This document shows positions 10,603 to 23,215 of a stretch of 64,000 nt of DNA, piece after piece; within the stretch, counting starts at the first letter, position 1, and every line of letters begins with the position of its first letter. The DNA lies in NCBI GenBank assembly GCA_030686995.1, contig CM060697.1, positions 107,755,272 to 107,819,271 on the forward strand, written 5' to 3'. The position numbers and the translations under genes were made by a program. The notes beneath the pieces were generated by a model. That model was not told the origin of the DNA and did no database searches. It saw only the letters and a list, made by a program, of their open reading frames with translations. The DNA comes from Artemisia argyi (lineage: Eukaryota > Streptophyta > Magnoliopsida > Asterales > Asteraceae).

Positions 10603-10995
10603 ATGGCATCACCACCACCACCATCGCCAACGACATCTGCCTATGCTCGTGCTCGCACCCCTAATTTTCAAAGGCTCAAGTTCGCGGCTGGCTCGAATGA
10701 TTTGGAAGATTGCTTGCATCATGTTTTTAGTCACGACTATACCGAGAATGATGGATTGCTGATGGTTCTTGGAGAGAAGCGTGATCAGGTAGCGGCGAAA
10801 GTCAAGTATCTAGAGGATCTGGTGGAGGAAGGGGAAGCCTTTATGCCATTGCATGAGCATGGGGACATTGGTTTGGCACGTTTGAAGGTTACTTTAAAGA
10901 GGGAAAGGAAGGTGTTGGATGGGTTGATCAAGGTAATGGATGTGGCACGCAAAGGAAGGGAGCAGAAGAAGACCAATCTTTATTGGTTTGGATAA
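10603..10995 (+). CDS. small unrecognised protein, paralogue of 11573-11929
   Basis: This is an intronless frame of 130 codons with an ATG in a plausible context (ATACGATGGCATC) and a normal stop. The first 20 residues are Pro/Ser/Ala-rich. Residues 25-125 look alpha-helical and charged, with many Glu/Lys/Arg, suggesting a coiled coil. It shares a pattern with the ORF 580 bp downstream: TP-x-F-x2-LK, LE-x-CL-x3-F, an EN pair, V-x2-K, EG-x2-F-x-P, and a final AR-x-G-x-E(Q)K. Identity is about one third over the full length by eye, so the two look like old duplicates. I do not recognise the family. It lies downstream of Helitron H1 and convergent with it, so capture by a Helitron is possible but unproven. 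Confidence 0.6.
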   Translation: MASPPPPSPTTSAYARARTPNFQRLKFAAGSNDLEDCLHHVFSHDYTENDGLLMVLGEKRDQVAAKVKYLEDLVEEGEAFMPLHEHGDIGLARLKVTLKRERKVLDGLIKVMDVARKGREQKKTNLYWFG

Positions 10996-11572
10996 TGTGA
11001 TGGCCACTTCTTTGTGGTATATTTTGTTGGTATTTTCTTGTTTTATAGATGATGGGTGTTAGTGAATTGCTTATATGTGTGTGTTTCTTTATGTATGGAA
11101 CTGGTATCATGTGTTTGGTTGTTTTTTGAATGGTATCATGTGATGAAGTACAGTGTAATGTTTTAGTGGATGGAAATATAATATATGGCAATGTTTCTTA
11201 ATCTAAAGCGATAGATGTTTGATTATAAACAATGGTATGGAATGTTGGATTGTTAGTTTAAAGCAACAGTCATTTGTAAAATTTATCTACTTCTAGTATT
11301 TTAGTAAGCAAGTTTCTAAACATTTTTGGGTAGTAGAGATTCTGATAATATCAGATAATTGCTATGTAGATTCCTGGCCTTTTTTGTTTGGTTATTGTGA
11401 AAGTTATTTAAACACTGCGGTGCATGTGAAGTATAGTGAAAACCAAGTATATTTTAGTTTGGTTACTTTTACTGTTATTAGTTACATGAAGTGGTTATAT
11501 AAGGAGCAAGCAGTGTGGCTGCTATTGTCACTTGTATAGTTTTAGGTGAGCCAAAAAAAATTGCAATAGAAA
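10996..11572 (+). other. spacer between the two small paralogues
   Basis: No gene is seen. It is AT-rich with a T/G-rich 3' untranslated-like stretch after 10995. No repeat or RNA gene is recognised. Confidence 0.5.
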
Positions 11573-11929
11573 ATGGGAGAAACACCTTACTTTGATGACT
11601 TGAAAGTGCAATGCAATTCTCATAGGCTGGAACATTGTTTGCGCTTCTTATTTATGCAAGAAGCAGCTGAGAATGAAAGCTTTATCGAGCTCGTTGCTGA
11701 AGAATGTGAAGTTGTAACAAACAAAATGCAGAAACGGCAGCAGTTGCTTCAAGAGGGCCAAAGCTTTAGCCCTTTTGGGCCTGTTTCTAGCAATGGATTC
11801 CAATGTATGAGAGAGGCACAATGCAAGGATGGGCGCCTTTTTGCTGCTTTGAACACCGTTCTTGTGTTAGCACGCGAAGCAGGGGAAGAGAAGCGCAGGC
11901 ATGTGTCGATAATGGAACAGTTTAGTTGA
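11573..11929 (+). CDS. small unrecognised protein, paralogue of 10603-10995
   Basis: This is an intronless frame of 118 codons from an ATG preceded by AAAAAATTGCAATAGAAA to a TGA at 11927-11929. It is mainly charged helix with two aromatic or Cys patches (HRLEHCLRFLF near residue 20, EGQSFSPFG near residue 65). It aligns with the upstream 130-residue protein over almost its whole length but lacks that protein's Pro/Ser-rich start. Neither copy shows a frame break. No signal peptide or membrane segment is visible. Its function is unknown. The pair could be a host gene family or cargo carried by a Helitron. Confidence 0.55.
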   Translation: MGETPYFDDLKVQCNSHRLEHCLRFLFMQEAAENESFIELVAEECEVVTNKMQKRQQLLQEGQSFSPFGPVSSNGFQCMREAQCKDGRLFAALNTVLVLAREAGEEKRRHVSIMEQFS

Positions 11930-12387
11930 TGTACTTTGGTCTAATGTTTGGTATTGGTCTGTGTGTTAGCGGGAGCTGATGTGCATTTAAGGGTTGCGTC
12001 TGTTTGTGTGTGTTTTAGTCGAAGGTCGTGTAGGTTTTAGGCCATGTTGGCAGCAATAAACGGTGTAGGCTATGCTTTGTTTGTAATATATGCTTGGTCG
12101 GTAATGTATGGTACTTATGAATAAAAGTATAACTTTTTATGTAGCAAATGTTTGTTTGTTAACATATTAGATATTTCATTAACCTAAGAAAAGCACAAAG
12201 CAGAGGTTCGATACGTCTTTACATACTGCATAGGTTTTCAGATACAGATAATAAAGTTACATATAAGTAGCAAAAGGCAGGACTAATTGTTTTTAAAGTG
12301 CACTTAGTAGCGCATAGATACGTAGAATATTACACATAAATAGTTGGAACACTCCTGTTGTGGTTGTGCTATGCAGCTTTAGTCTGA
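11930..12387. other. region between small ORF and Helitron RPA
   Basis: No gene is seen. 11930-12130 looks like a 3' untranslated region of the small ORF, with an AATAAA at about 12120. From about 12180 the sequence is probably the 3' side of Helitron H1, but I cannot find its terminal hairpin and CTRR end with confidence. Confidence 0.4.
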
Positions 12388-14668
12388 TTATTCTTTTTTT
12401 TGTTTTAATTTCTTGTCAGGTGTTGTTCCTTGTGCATCCTTGTCTTCTGTAAAAAGGGCTCTCCTGGCACCTCTTTTTGGCCTTTCATTTTTAGGTTTGG
12501 ATGTTTGAGATGAAGGAGTTTGTTTTGCCGGCGGTGCATCATCAGTTTGCTTGACCTCAAAGGTGTCGGGTGTCTCAACTTTTGCAATTGCACTGTTTCC
12601 TGGTGTATTAATCATAGTTGGTGGGCTTTGTTCATTTTTGGGCGTTGAAGGTTCACGCATAGGTGTTCCAGCTGCCGCACTCTTGGCTTCTACATCCATT
12701 GCTGCAACTGTGGTTTGATTGCAAGAACCTGCACTACTTTCAGGTAGTGCACTGACAGTTGATATCAGCAATGGTGTCTCATCCCAACAGTTATCAAGAA
12801 TGAAAACATGATTATCTTTTGTACTATCTGGATCATAGTGTAGCTGAAAAATTTTGGTCTTCCCTTCCAGAGAAAGCAGCTCTGATGGATAATCATTCCG
12901 GTCCGGGTTAGGTATGTTCTGCAACAATTCCTTGCAATCTTTTAGCAGTGAGTTTGCTTCGTTACTGAAACATGTCATAACTCCAGTGGCAGTGGCATCA
13001 GATAACACCACTCTAAAGCAATAACTGTATAGATAATTAAAAAATGCTTTTCAGTAATTATACAATTTTCATCATAAAAGTGCACCATGTATTATAGCTT
13101 ACCTGTAAAGCAAGTCATTGTCGGAGGTTGGCTGCTTACAGTGAGCATGTGGATATCGGGTTGAGATTTTAGAACCGCAGACAAAGCATTTGTTGAAAAA
13201 CCATGTTCTTTTTGTATCAATTGCATTAATTGTAGCATCAACAGTAAAGCGAACATTCTGTCATTTAAATAAAAAAGTGAGCATTAGGTTTTCATTTGTT
13301 AAAGGTTACGTTACAAATGCTTATTACCCTTTGGTTTTCTGGATTTTCTGCAGCCAAATCCGCCAAAGTGACGCGGTTTCTTTTCTTCTCTTCGTCTGGA
13401 TTCATGCATCTTTGGTGCTGGATATTGAGTATTGTTGATGGGTCAATGAATTCTTCATACCTGTATCATTAGACGATGTTAGTTTAGGTTCTTTTAAAAG
13501 ATAAAATGTAACATTAGCCTGTCATTTGATGATCTTACACATCACAAATGTCTTTTACTTCTGGTATGTTAGGATTGAAGTAATATGACGTTGCAGGGGT
13601 GCTTGACAGCTGAAGGCCTGTGTTAATTTAGATAAATGTTCAGCAAAAAAAATTTGAAGGTCAACGCTAAGTCTAAACCTTAGAGGCACAATCATAAATA
13701 TTAATCAATAAGTTTACCCCCATAGTCCTTCACCAAGCAAGAGCTCACTGCAATAATAACTGGTTTCTCTGCTTGTTCGTATTCTATTTTCCTAAAAGCA
13801 TGAGCATCTTGGTTCCATAAAGTAAATCGGACCGTGCGACCACTGTTAGAGTAAGAAAAGATGTCTGAGAATGAGGATGAAATTATCTTTTAAAGCCAAA
13901 TTTAAAAGACTTACTCTAAATTTTAGATACCAATGTCTCTCCAAACTGTTGAACCTTGTGTTTCTTTCATTGAATGTTGCACTTCAGTCACATATTGGAC
14001 AAATCCAATATAATCTGCAATCAGTAGTACCAAGTTTAACATATATTATTATTAGCCATTTTTATACCTGCGTGTTTCACGCACCTGTTAACAATCCTTC
14101 TTTCACATCTACGTTCGAATACAGGTCCCGATAGTAGCTGAAGTTAAAGTAATGGTCTGGGAAGCCTGTGTCTGGTATGTCTTTGATATCTGTGTTTTTG
14201 CCGGTTGAAAACCAATGAAAGTGAATGAGGAACAACTTGCATCCATGTTTTTGCCGGTTGAAAACCGAAGCCGGTGATCTTGTAAGTTTTACTCATCTGA
14301 AGAAGTGCATCAAATTTAGGCTTCTCACGTAAGTTCACATTTGCCTGTATTGCTCCTCCCTGTAAACAGAATACTTATTCATGAATCTGATATTGATTGG
14401 TTTACTTTTTTTAGACAGTATGAGACTTTAGAACTATGTAGGTAGGTCATAGAATAGTCATTCGCACCTGTCGATCAATTAACATGCAACAGAACACAAC
14501 GGGTCTTCCTTGCTTATTTGTTGGTATCCATTTTCGGTAGACTTTTACACATATAGCTTTTCCAGTATCTGTTTCTTTTAGGTTGTTAAGGGCAATGTCA
14601 TCTGAATGTGTCACGATTGCTTTGCTTGTAAACTGCTCTGATGTTATAATGCTAGAGCTATGGTCCAT
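12388..14668 (-). pseudogene. Helitron RPA-like single-strand DNA-binding protein
   Basis: Plant Helitrons encode replication protein A (RPA70)-like proteins with OB folds that bind single-stranded DNA during rolling-circle transfer. The start Met is at 14666-14668. The first exon runs to the donor at about 14467 and ends in a beta-strand-rich block (GKAICVKVYRKWIP). A second exon at about 14360-14090 has YKITGFGFQPAKTW and GFPDHYFNF, typical of the second OB fold. The last open block (13011-12388, 207 codons) ends in a Pro/Lys-rich basic tail (RPKRGARRALF). Between 14266 and 14190 the frame shifts, next to a 53-bp-spaced repeat. Middle exons between 13020 and 14090 are hard to assign. It is probably inactive. 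Confidence 0.6.
14194..14266 (-). repeat. 20-bp direct repeat, 53 bp apart, in the RPA exon
   Basis: TTTTTGCCGGTTGAAAACC occurs near 14194 and again near 14247. The spacing is not a multiple of three and the reading frame changes between the copies, so this is probably a local duplication or template slip that broke the exon. Confidence 0.6.
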
Positions 14669-14899
14669 TCTGCAACATGTTAAAAAAATGGTTATTTTAA
14701 ATGGTTGTATATATATGTTTGACAGTAACAAATAGGTTTCAATTAAAGGATGAATGTTGAAAGCTAGCAAGGCAAGTAAGTACAAAATGGATACGGATAG
14801 CAGTGTAACATTTTACATAACAATTTAGACTTTATTAGCATAGATATCTGATAATCACACAAACGCAAATGCATACTTAAAAGGTAAATATAATTGGAA

Positions 14900-17800
14900 G
14901 GAACCTGTGCAAGTGTGACCATGTTTAAAAAATCTTTATAAACAACATTTTTTGTTGTGTTTTTATCTTTGTCTGGCACTTGTTTGATTAGCATTTTTAA
15001 ACCTTGAGGAGATGTTGCCCTTGACAGTGCAACATATAATTGACCATGGGCAAAAACAGGTTCGGGTATGTATACGCCTATTTTATTCAACGATTGCCCC
15101 TAGCTTTTGTTGATTGTCATTGCGTAACACACTTTGACTGGGAACTATTTCCTTTTAAATACAAACGGCAGTTGTTCTTCTTTATTGATAAGCATGATAC
15201 GTGGTAAATAGACCTCCTCGCCCATTCTAGTACCGGTGACAATCTTTTCCTGAATAAGCCTCGTATGCACTTGAGTCACAATCATCCGCGTTCCATTACA
15301 TAATCCACCACATAAGTTTAAGTTCCGTAGCAGCATTACGGTGCACCTATTTTAAGCTTAAGCTCATGTGGTGGCATCCCTGAAAAGGAAAGCGTGTTTA
15401 GGTATTCTTGAGGATATAATAGTTCAGTTGCTCCCCCATCATTTGATTTTGGTATAGCCTCATCAACACTTATGAAAGTATAGGTTTCCCCTTCTAACGT
15501 GTCCAGGATAGTAGAGTTGATGGTGTCTGCAGTTTCGTTTCTCGGGCACACAATCGCTTTCCCTTGTAACGATGCTGCATCTGGTGCCTGTAATGTTTGT
15601 TCATCGTAGATAAAATCAATCAGCTCTTGAACAGCTGACTCGCCCTCGGGAATGCAGTACCTATCTGGTATTTGCACCCATGCCGAATTCTCTAGATCAG
15701 TTCCATCTAGCTGGCCGATGGTACCGTTCCCAATCTGAAGCAACCATTCAGAGAATGCCGAAATCTCTTGAGCTTGATATGGTGAAACACCTGGCTGTTG
15801 TAGGCGCATGTTTTGTCTAAGCTTAATGATTTTGAAATGTGGCCATAAGTATGACTGTGTTATGCACGAAGAAATAATCTGGTCATTCGTAGCTTTCTTC
15901 TTGACGGGTAGTGTTTGCCTAAAGTCACCGCCCAAAACAACCATTTTTCCTCCAAACACACTTGTCGGCCTATCCATTATATCTCTCAACGTACGGTCAA
16001 GCGTTTCAAAACATCTTCTATCGTTCATAGGAGCTTCGTCCCATATTATAAGATCAGTCTGCCTGAGCAACTCTCCCACCTGCGTTTTTTTTATACTACA
16101 CATTGATTCTTCAGTTAAATCAAGCGGTATCTTGAATCTTGAATGAGCCGTCTGTCCTGATGGGAGTAATAAGGCAGCGATACCCGAAGAAGGCACCGCT
16201 AAGACAATCTTTCCTTCCTATCTAAGTGTAGAGATTATAGTCCTCCAAACGAAGGTCTTGCCTGTACCTCCATGGCCATACACAAATATGAGCTTCTGCC
16301 AATGACCATTCACTGCATGCGTGACTCGTTCAAAGATTATTCGTTGTTCAGCATTTAGATGCCCAACTAATCGCTCACTCTCACTCCTTAACAATTCACG
16401 ATTATAGGACCTTTCTTCATGAGTACCCTGTTGTTTAAGATTTGAAGTAAGTATGGTGGAGGTAGATTAAACCCAAAATCTCTGACTGATTTTCCATAGG
16501 AAGCAAGGATTGCTTGCAGCTCATACATAAGACCATTTTGTAAGTCTTCAGGACTGACATGAAGATCTCGTATATGCAAAGCTTCGGAAAGTATTTGGGG
16601 AATGTCTTCTGACATGGAACTTGAGTGAGATAGTAGCAATGTAACTGGGTCAGAAACCTCACAAAAGATAAGGAGCTGACAAAAAAGGTTTCTCATATAA
16701 GCTGGGGTTGCTGAGAAAGAAGCTTCTTGTAAAGCGATGTTCCATTCTTAATCACCACCTAACAGGCCCATGGCTTCACACGCGCCTCTATTTGTAGGAT
16801 AGAGAAATTCATCAACTGTGCGGATATGTTGAAATGACATTGATCCTTTTTGATGACAGAGCAACAACCATAGGTAGAATGCATCTCCAGAGTTAGGATG
16901 CACATACGTCAAACGGCCAATCGATGGCGTGACTGCACGCCGCCGACGCTGCCAGTACTTTCCATCCTTGTGCCATACATATTCCCTTGGAAAGTTTAGG
17001 TATGTTAAATGGCGACCATCGGTATTGTAAAGGTTGTACGTAAACCATTCAGTGAGCGTTGTTCTTTTGTTGTGCTCTCTATCCACAACTGCCTACAAGT
17101 GCTGCTGCCTCCTAAAATTCACCCGCTGCATATTTTCAAGGTGAACTGCAAGTATCTGAACCGGTGGATCTCTGCTGTGTATGCTGAACCCCAGAATCCT
17201 CCAGCATTCTTCGTGCGGTCCTATGAATCTAGCATCCTGGAAATTCTTGATTTCATCAATGCGCAATGAACGACGGCTGGTACTTGGTCCTGTACTTCTA
17301 AGTGTTCTTGTAATATGAGTTACTATTCGGTCAGTCCCTTTTGAAATATACTTAAAGAGATATTTTATAAGCATTGACCACTCACAGTACTCAACATTGA
17401 TATGTGCGTAGAACCGCATGCACAGGGACCGGTTATGCGGAACAACACACCCATTATCGAGGCTGACATTTTGCCTCATTGTTGTTATCCCTGAATCCCT
17501 CCTACGGTAGTGCACATATCCTTTGTCATCGATAAATGTCCCTGGACAAAAATCCTTAGGAAACTTCTTAGTGCATACATCACTGTCACGCATACATGGT
17601 GCTGCTGTATTGACCAACCCACACGGCCCGTGCATCATAAACTCTGTGATAACTCTGTAACCCTCAGGATCGATTGCTGGGTCTGGAAGCTCTGCAGAAA
17701 CATACTTATCCACATCTGTGTGTGCCTGCACACGGTGGCTTTCCTTGATCCACAGAAGCAAATGACAATGCGGCAGGCCTCTTTTCTGGAACTCGACCAT

Positions 17801-18891
17801 GTATAATACTGTAATAAGATAAAATTTATTCAGGCACTTTGTAAGTGTAGCAATTGAATAGACAATAGACACATAGAAAATTAAAACAATACATGCTTCT
17901 ACAGCACCAAAAGGCTTTGAATCTCGTAAGAAAGCAACTAAACTATGTATCTTTCTTTCAAAGACACGGTCTACAACATCAGGCTTATTAGCAACTCCAA
18001 CATGCGTAAAGTCCTCCATATATTCTTGGATCTCAGGCCAGTTAACATTGCATGTAAATGTGTTAAAGAACGACGGGTTCCCGTGCACCCGACATATGGC
18101 CAAAGCGTCCAAATAATGGCTATACATATAGCGTGGGCCTCCTGTAAAGGATGAAGGCAAAATTGTCCTTGAACCGATATCTGAACCGTCCTGATCACCG
18201 CGTGAGATAGCATCGTGTAGACCTGCCATATAGTCATTCCGAATATCATCTTGATGTTCTCTTACAAAGTCAGTCCTTGATTGCTCTATGCTACAGTAGG
18301 CTGTGACAACATACTGTTGGAAAAGCCTGCCACTCCTTGGGAGAAGCCGGTATTCATTGAAACGGTCGTGTAGCTCGTACACATAGTACATTTTCATTGA
18401 CATTTTCTTGGGAGGGTTAGAAGATGTCAATAACACGCGACCCAAATGGTACCCATCTTCACCAAAGAAAAAAACCAATGGGAATTGCATTGAAATATAA
18501 GATGCGTTTAGCTTACTCACATATTGTAACTGATGATCGTGCTGTTCCACGACCACATCAAATTCAGTCTCCACGTCTGGACCACCTTCAAAAACAATTG
18601 CACCAATAGAGTCGCCTGTAGACAGTTCATGCTGCCTTGAGCCGACAACACCAAATAAACGGACACTGAATTCTGGAATATCGGCCTCTGCCATTTTATC
18701 CCTGGAAGTTCTAAACAATTGCACTAATCGATTGTGCTCGTCTCGCAGCTCAATCAAATGTTCCACAATATCTGGACGCAGACTCTGGCCATTTCTTTGA
18801 AAGTGTTGCAAACGATTTGCAACTTCATTTGTGTGTCATAGATATACAGCTGTAAAAATTGCGGGCGTGTATTAGGCTGTGGACAAAGAGA
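14900..18891 (-). pseudogene. Helitron Rep-helicase, decayed
   Basis: The normal protein nicks and joins DNA (HUH Rep) and unwinds it (PIF1-type helicase). From 18811 the frame contains the Helitron-like N domain, NTFTCNVNWPEI, a 99-bp intron (17907-17809), the HUH motif PHCHLLLW (about 17750-17776) and the two-tyrosine block KYLFKYISKG (about 17330-17375). The helicase has Walker A GHGGTGKTF (16251-16277), Walker B LIIWDEAP (about 16031-16055) and GDFRQTLPV; the final conserved block is near 15100-14990. Breaks: a 1-base deletion near 18832 (also in H2), TAG at 17093-17095, a stop near 16750, a frameshift near 16440, TAG at 16218-16220, a 1-base deletion near 15333, and TAGs at 15145-15147 and 15100-15102. 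The last two replace glutamines that are conserved in this family. Confidence 0.85.
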
Positions 18892-21800
18892 ACTGATTCG
18901 CCTCAAACAGTCAACTAAGTTTACCAGGTGATGGTCAACCAAGTCAAACGTCTAAGGCAAATGCTTCCGAGGAATACAGTGTTTTCCCGGGTCGTAAGTC
19001 CCAACGAGGTGTGCGATGTGATATTATAAACGAATCTGTGATTAGTGAACGTGAACAGGAAAGGGTATAAAGTGTGTGTGTGTGGTTAACTAGGGTTTTA
19101 CAACTTAAAATAACTTAGGAAAACTAAATTAATGATTACGTGAAACCTAGGTATTTAAAACGTACACCAATTTAAAATCAGACGCGACTGCGTACTGAGA
19201 AAAAGGTGAGTTATAAGAAAAATAAACTACAAGGGTTAAAAATGAAAATCCTATAAACTTAAACTTAAAATAAAGTTAAATTAAAAAGAAAACTATTTTC
19301 TAGATTATTTTATTATTTATTATTAATTATTTAATTAAAAACTATTTAACTATTTAATTAGAAAATTATAAATACTACAAATTAAACTAGAAACTTATAA
19401 AAATATTTTCTAAACTTAAAAATGAACTTGAAGAAAGTATAAAAAATAAAAATAAATCTTTTTGTCTTTTTATAGATTTTCTATTAATTAAAAACTATTA
19501 ATATTAATTATACTAATTAAACTATTTTAAATTACAAATAATATTAAACTAACTTAGAAAATTATGAAAATTTTTATAAACCTAATTAACCATCATAGGA
19601 ATCCTAAAAAATTATAAAAACTTTATTTTATATATTTATAAACTAGTTTACTATTTATCATTCTATTTATTATTTAATTACTATTTAAACTATTTAAATT
19701 ATAAAAACTATTAAATGAACAGTAAAAATTTTAGAAAAATTACTAAAATTATATTATGACTTATGAAAGCTAGGAAAAATATAAAATATAGATGTTATTA
19801 TATAAAAACTAATTATACTAATTATAACTTAATTATTAATTAATTATTAATAAAACTATATTTAAATCTAATAAATATCAAATGATATTATAAAAATCTA
19901 ATAAAATTATTTAAATTACTTTAATATATAAGGAAATTAATAAAAATATAAAAACACAATTTACTTAATAAAAATGTAAAAATGAAAATTAAAATTAAAT
20001 TAAATTAAATAGAAACTATCACTTATTTTTATGTTGTTTTTCTTGGATTTTTCTTTTACAAAACTAAAATATACTAAAAAAAAAACAACTTTAATAAAAA
20101 CAATAATTTTAAAAATTAGAAATAAGCACTGTGGAGAGCAATAAGCTCCACAGTTGACCTTTGTTGACCAAATGGATAAATAAGCTCAAATGAGCTGGTG
20201 TGGGACCCACTATGGACTTTTCTGGTTCTAATAAGTATTTTGGACTTGTCAAAGCTAGAAAAGGTCAAATAAGCTCAGTAGATAAGCTAATAAGCACAAT
20301 TAAGCTATTCAAAAACTTAAATAGAACACAGAAATGGGACAAAGTATATGACTATTTCTAGGTGGGGTCCACAGTGACTCAGGTCAAACCAAGAGTCAAT
20401 CTTGGATCTCTACTAGGAGGGGGGTTGGGAAAACCTATTTATAGGGTGTGGGACCCACTGTGGTGGTCACAAAACACCACCAAAGTGGAGGTGTTGAGTA
20501 ACTGGTCTGCTGCACAGGGGATGAGTAATCCCTGCAGCCTACTTTGGACTAATGTAGCTTAATCAGAAAAAATCACAAAAATATATAAGATATGGGGTTC
20601 AAAAGGTGAGTTGACAGACTTCAATTCCACAAAAGCTCAAAGCTTGATTCTAAACAGAAAATTCCTAAAAAATCCCACCAGTTTTGAGTTTTTGGACAAA
20701 ATTGCACTTTTGACTTTTTTAGTTTACATGCTAAGTTGACTATTATTAAGTTCTAATGATCTAAACTAACCTAATAAGTTATACTAAGCTATTATGAGGC
20801 CAAATTAATGAAGAACAACAGATTTTAACATGAAATGATGGGATTTTGGAGCCTAACTGCTCAACAGTGAACTGATAAGGAGTTAAGATTGTAATTTTGA
20901 CTATGGTTGAATAAGACCAATATTTTATGCTCTATTAAACCTATATATCACTAATGTGATCTAATGGAACTGAAATGATCACCATAAATCAACAAAAGCC
21001 CTGCTTAAAAGCTTGTTCCAAACACCCCTTGTACTAACTGTTTTGAGAGATTTCCAAAGATAAAGTGAAAATTAGACCTAAAACTGAAACTTGAGTACTT
21101 ACAATGATTAAATATTACTAAATAAACATAGATATCCAAAGATAAATAGCTAATGAGTAATTATATAGTGAAAAGTAAAAATTGAAAATGAGGCTTACAA
21201 GTTGATTTCAAGACAACAATACAGAACCATGGACCCAAACTCACTTCCTAAGCCTCCCATGAGGTACTACAACCATAACCATTCATCTTTGATCATGCTC
21301 CATGCTTACATAACCTTCTACAACTGATTTTTAATTATAAACTATTTTCTTTGTATTTTCTTAAATTTTTTTAGTAACCTGAGTACAAGTTCTATAAGTG
21401 GTATCAAGCTTCTAAAAAACTTAAAAGTAACTATAAATGAGCTTCATGGAACAAGAAACAACAACTTTTAACAACATTGAGTGATTTTGTCAATTTCACT
21501 CAATTTTGCCAAAACTGAAAATTTATAAAGATAATTGAAATTAAGCTTTAAGCAAACTTAAATTACATTAAAAACAACTGAGTACAAGCTTTTTAGATGA
21601 AAGATTACACTAGAATATTAAACTAAGCTAATGTCGACACTACTCTTAATCTACCTAAACTAATATATCTCCACTGCTCCTTCTCTTTGCTTTTTATATG
21701 ACTTTTGAGGTTCCCACTAGTGTCCTGAGCAATTCCCACTTTAATTCAGAGCTGTTGGATGACTGGTACTCATCTTGGCCGTTCAAAAGATTTTGGCGCC

Positions 21801-22664
21801 AAAAAGTCGTGGGGTTGCTTGGAGAGGTTTATCAGGCATTAAATGGGTCTTGGATAGATGTGGAGGTGGAGGGGACATGGTGTGAAAGGTGTGGGTCAAG
21901 TGGTGGTGAAACCACTGAGGTGGAAGGTGGTTTTGGTTACAGTGGTGAGGTGGAAGAGATGAGAGGGAAAGGGGTAAAGCTGGGTGGTTTTGGTTGTGGG
22001 TTTGACCGAGGGTTGACCCTGGGTGGGCTGGTATAATTTTTGGGCCTGGTGGATCAGTTAAACAAAAAAGGGTGGGTAGTGGGTTAGTTGTTGGGTTTGT
22101 TTGTTTTATTTATTTAAAAGATAAGGTCCGGTTTGGTTTTTAGCTTAAATAAACACAAGGACTAATTGTGTAAATATTTGAAAGTCCAGGGGCCTGAAGT
22201 GACATCATTCCAAAATTATCCAAAGGGACCATTCTTGCCATGTTTGATAACCTAAGGACCAATGTTACCAATTTCCAATATTTCATACCCCGGGGACCAT
22301 TCTTGCCAAGTTTGTAAAGTTGAGGGACCATTTTGCAATTTTCTCAAACTTCTCACATAAGGATCAAACCTGCCAAGTTAGATAAACCAAGGACCATAAA
22401 TGTAATTATTCTTCCATTTTAAATTCCCGAGGACTATTTATGTCAATTTTGAAAGTTCAGGGACCTGAGTTGTAATTTTGTAACTTTTAACTTTGAAGGA
22501 TTAAGTTTGACAACTCATGAATCCCTAAGGACTTATTTTGACTTTTTACATGATTTGAACATCCAGGGACTAGTTTTGACAATTTATGAAACTTGAGGGA
22601 CTGAAACTGCCAACTATGCAAACTTTGTACGTTTTTAATCTGTTTTTGCATATTTTGCATTTGA
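18892..22664 (-). repeat. long non-coding repeat X1
   Basis: This copy of X is inverted relative to X2 and ends at Helitron H1 on one side and at the N gap on the other. In X order it holds a degenerate array of units with GTCCCT (22640-22140), a region with the palindrome TTTTGGCGCCAAAA (about 21793) and a TATA-like ATATAAAAAGC downstream of it, and the AT-rich block (20100-19240). Near 20455 the uninterrupted sequence GTGGGTCCCACACCCTATA gives the empty-site version of the place where G1 sits in X2. No protein-coding frame is conserved between X1 and X2. Confidence 0.65.
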
Positions 22665-23164
22665 NNNNNNNNNNNNNNNNNNNNNNNNNNNNNNNNNNNN
22701 NNNNNNNNNNNNNNNNNNNNNNNNNNNNNNNNNNNNNNNNNNNNNNNNNNNNNNNNNNNNNNNNNNNNNNNNNNNNNNNNNNNNNNNNNNNNNNNNNNNN
22801 NNNNNNNNNNNNNNNNNNNNNNNNNNNNNNNNNNNNNNNNNNNNNNNNNNNNNNNNNNNNNNNNNNNNNNNNNNNNNNNNNNNNNNNNNNNNNNNNNNNN
22901 NNNNNNNNNNNNNNNNNNNNNNNNNNNNNNNNNNNNNNNNNNNNNNNNNNNNNNNNNNNNNNNNNNNNNNNNNNNNNNNNNNNNNNNNNNNNNNNNNNNN
23001 NNNNNNNNNNNNNNNNNNNNNNNNNNNNNNNNNNNNNNNNNNNNNNNNNNNNNNNNNNNNNNNNNNNNNNNNNNNNNNNNNNNNNNNNNNNNNNNNNNNN
23101 NNNNNNNNNNNNNNNNNNNNNNNNNNNNNNNNNNNNNNNNNNNNNNNNNNNNNNNNNNNNNNNN
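22665..23164. other. assembly gap of exactly 500 N
   Basis: The run is exactly 500 bases, a conventional placeholder and not a measured size. The left side is repeat X1 and the right side starts inside an XPO1 intron, so the first half of that gene is not where it should be. The join may be wrong; see the findings on nest order. Confidence 0.95.
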
Positions 23165-23215
23165 TGTTAGTGTGTATATAATATTTTCATTTGCTTTTAT
23201 ATTGTATTTATGCAG

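Larger units (their letters stand above)
12388..18891 (-). mobile_element. Helitron H1, 5'-truncated
   Basis: Helitrons are rolling-circle DNA transposons. In this element a Rep-helicase gene (18891 to about 14900) is followed on the same strand by an RPA-like gene (14668 to 12388), the usual plant order. The 5' end is lost: at 18891 the Helitron sequence stops abruptly inside the N-terminal coding region and repeat X1 begins. H2 (61475-64000) carries the missing upstream part and overlaps H1 by about 975 bp with around eight differences. The 3' boundary is not determined. Confidence 0.8.

Noticed and set aside
21698..22036. 112-codon Gly/Glu-rich frame
   Set aside because: It lies antisense in repeat X1, and the matching part of X2 does not keep the frame.
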